Positions 62,865 through 63,289 of a stretch of 63,289 nucleotides of DNA are shown one piece after another. The stretch is taken from contig NZ_BMUC01000002.1 in assembly GCF_014649995.1 (NCBI RefSeq), positions 548,765 to 612,053 of the forward strand, written 5' to 3'. Positions within the stretch are counted from its first letter, which is position 1. Every line of letters starts with the position of its first letter. Source of the DNA: Streptomyces griseoflavus. Lineage in GTDB: Bacteria > Actinomycetota > Actinomycetes > Streptomycetales > Streptomycetaceae. The position numbers were made by a program, and so were the translations under genes. The notes beneath the pieces are model-generated. The model was not told where the DNA came from. It did not search any database and worked only from the letters and a program-made list of their open reading frames with translations.

Positions 62865-63289
62865 ATGTTCGAGCGCGTCACGTCCCGTTCCTCCCGTACG
62901 TCCCTGATCCGCACCCGCGTGGCCGTGCTGGCCGCCGGCCTGGGGGCCTCGGTCGCACTGGGAGCCGGGGTCGCGGTCGCCGCCGACACCACGGCCGCAT
63001 CCGGTGCCGCCGACGCCGCCAGTGCGGTTCAGGCGCAGGCCGCCGCCCAGGCGGAGGCCGCGAAGACGCAGGCCGCCAAGGCCGAGAAGGCCGCCGAGGC
63101 GAAGAAGGCCGCGGCCGAGAAGGCCGCGCAGGCCAAGAAGGCAGCCAAGGCCGCCGCCAAGAAGAAGCAGGCGTCCTGGGTCTCCCCGGTGAAGAGCTAC
63201 CAGCTCTCGGCGAGCTACGCCGCCAACGGCGGCATGTGGGCCTCCAAGCACTCCGGCCAGGACTACGCCGTCCCGACCGGCACCCCGGT
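62865..63289 (+). CDS. Secreted M23/LytM-type peptidase (5' part)
   Basis: 141 residues are visible before the window ends. A signal peptide (VAVLAAGLGASVALGAGVAVAADT, about 18-42) is followed by an Ala/Lys/Glu coiled-coil region (about 50-100) and the start of the peptidase domain YQLSASYAANGGMWASKHSGQDYAVPTGTP. The SGQDY segment carries the first zinc-ligand pair of M23 enzymes (HxxxD). It probably cleaves peptidoglycan cross-bridges; the remaining ligands lie beyond the edge. Confidence 0.85.
   Translation, partial: MFERVTSRSSRTSLIRTRVAVLAAGLGASVALGAGVAVAADTTAASGAADAASAVQAQAAAQAEAAKTQAAKAEKAAEAKKAAAEKAAQAKKAAKAAAKKKQASWVSPVKSYQLSASYAANGGMWASKHSGQDYAVPTGTP

Overview
The window is a contiguous piece of a Streptomyces-type chromosome. 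The DNA is very GC-rich with strong third-position GC bias, GTG and TTG starts are common, and several genes are streptomycete hallmarks: tipA with its thiostrepton-type promoter, a SARP/AfsR-like regulator, lsr2, a WhiJ-like XRE/DUF397/ATPase locus, a two-repeat clpC and a tmk fused to a long charged tail. The gene order matches what I recall of the S. coelicolor core between tmk/holB and clpC. I see no insertion sequence, prophage, CRISPR array or rRNA. One tRNA gene, tRNA-Thr(CGU), is present.

Layout. 1-4.2 kb: the end of tmk, holB, a secreted S33 peptidase and tRNA-Thr. 4.2-13.5 kb: accessory genes, namely a small membrane protein, a GT2 glycosyltransferase, a 1008-residue SARP regulator, a Klenow-type DNA polymerase, a Clp_N/HTH regulator divergent from a DUF2786 protein, and a lipoprotein. 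13.5-18.3 kb: the DUF397 / HATPase / XRE-DUF5753 locus with a shared 27-bp operator-like element, an aldehyde dehydrogenase and a PadR regulator. 18.4-20.2 kb: a PadR-linked drug-type ABC exporter. 20.2-26.8 kb: glutamate decarboxylase, a ClC-like channel, tipA, a DedA protein and a ThrE-like exporter. 26.9-40.5 kb: a housekeeping block of ppa, dacB, an F420-associated metalloprotease, tilS, hpt, ftsH, folE, then on the other strand folP, an NTF2-like gene, folB, folK, a DUF3180 gene and an MprF/LysX-like lysyltransferase-domain protein. 40.8-46.3 kb: a coiled-coil membrane protein, two bacterial-PH proteins, an orphan NuoD paralogue and a MidA/NDUFAF7-type methyltransferase. 46.5-49.7 kb: a NarL-type two-component pair and a threonine-aldolase-like enzyme. 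49.9-55.5 kb: a cofactor operon of a DUF2520 oxidoreductase, panC, nadB, nadC and coaX, joined by start-stop overlaps or very short gaps and closed by two hairpins. 55.5-63.3 kb: two short unknown genes, a BlaI-like repressor, argA, lsr2, a Prim-Pol-like hypothetical, clpC, a secreted HAD phosphatase and the start of an M23 peptidase gene.

How it works together. The CoA branch (panC, coaX, probably the DUF2520 gene as a ketopantoate reductase) and the NAD branch (nadB, nadC) are transcribed as one unit. The folate genes sit around ftsH as in other Gram-positives. Regulatory architecture is unusually readable. There are paired operators at the XRE locus, the Clp_N gene and the padR/ABC junction. 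The tipA promoter keeps its abnormal 19-bp spacer, a ClgR-like box lies upstream of clpC, and a perfect palindrome lies upstream of lsr2. More than ten genes carry a TANNNT hexamer 6-7 nt before the start codon, which predicts leaderless mRNAs. The most interesting points are the shared 27-bp element of the XRE triad, the orphan NuoD whose quinone-site tyrosine is a tryptophan and which abuts the gene of a methyltransferase family that modifies NuoD homologues, and a 25-codon ORF bridging DUF2520 to panC through two ATGA overlaps.
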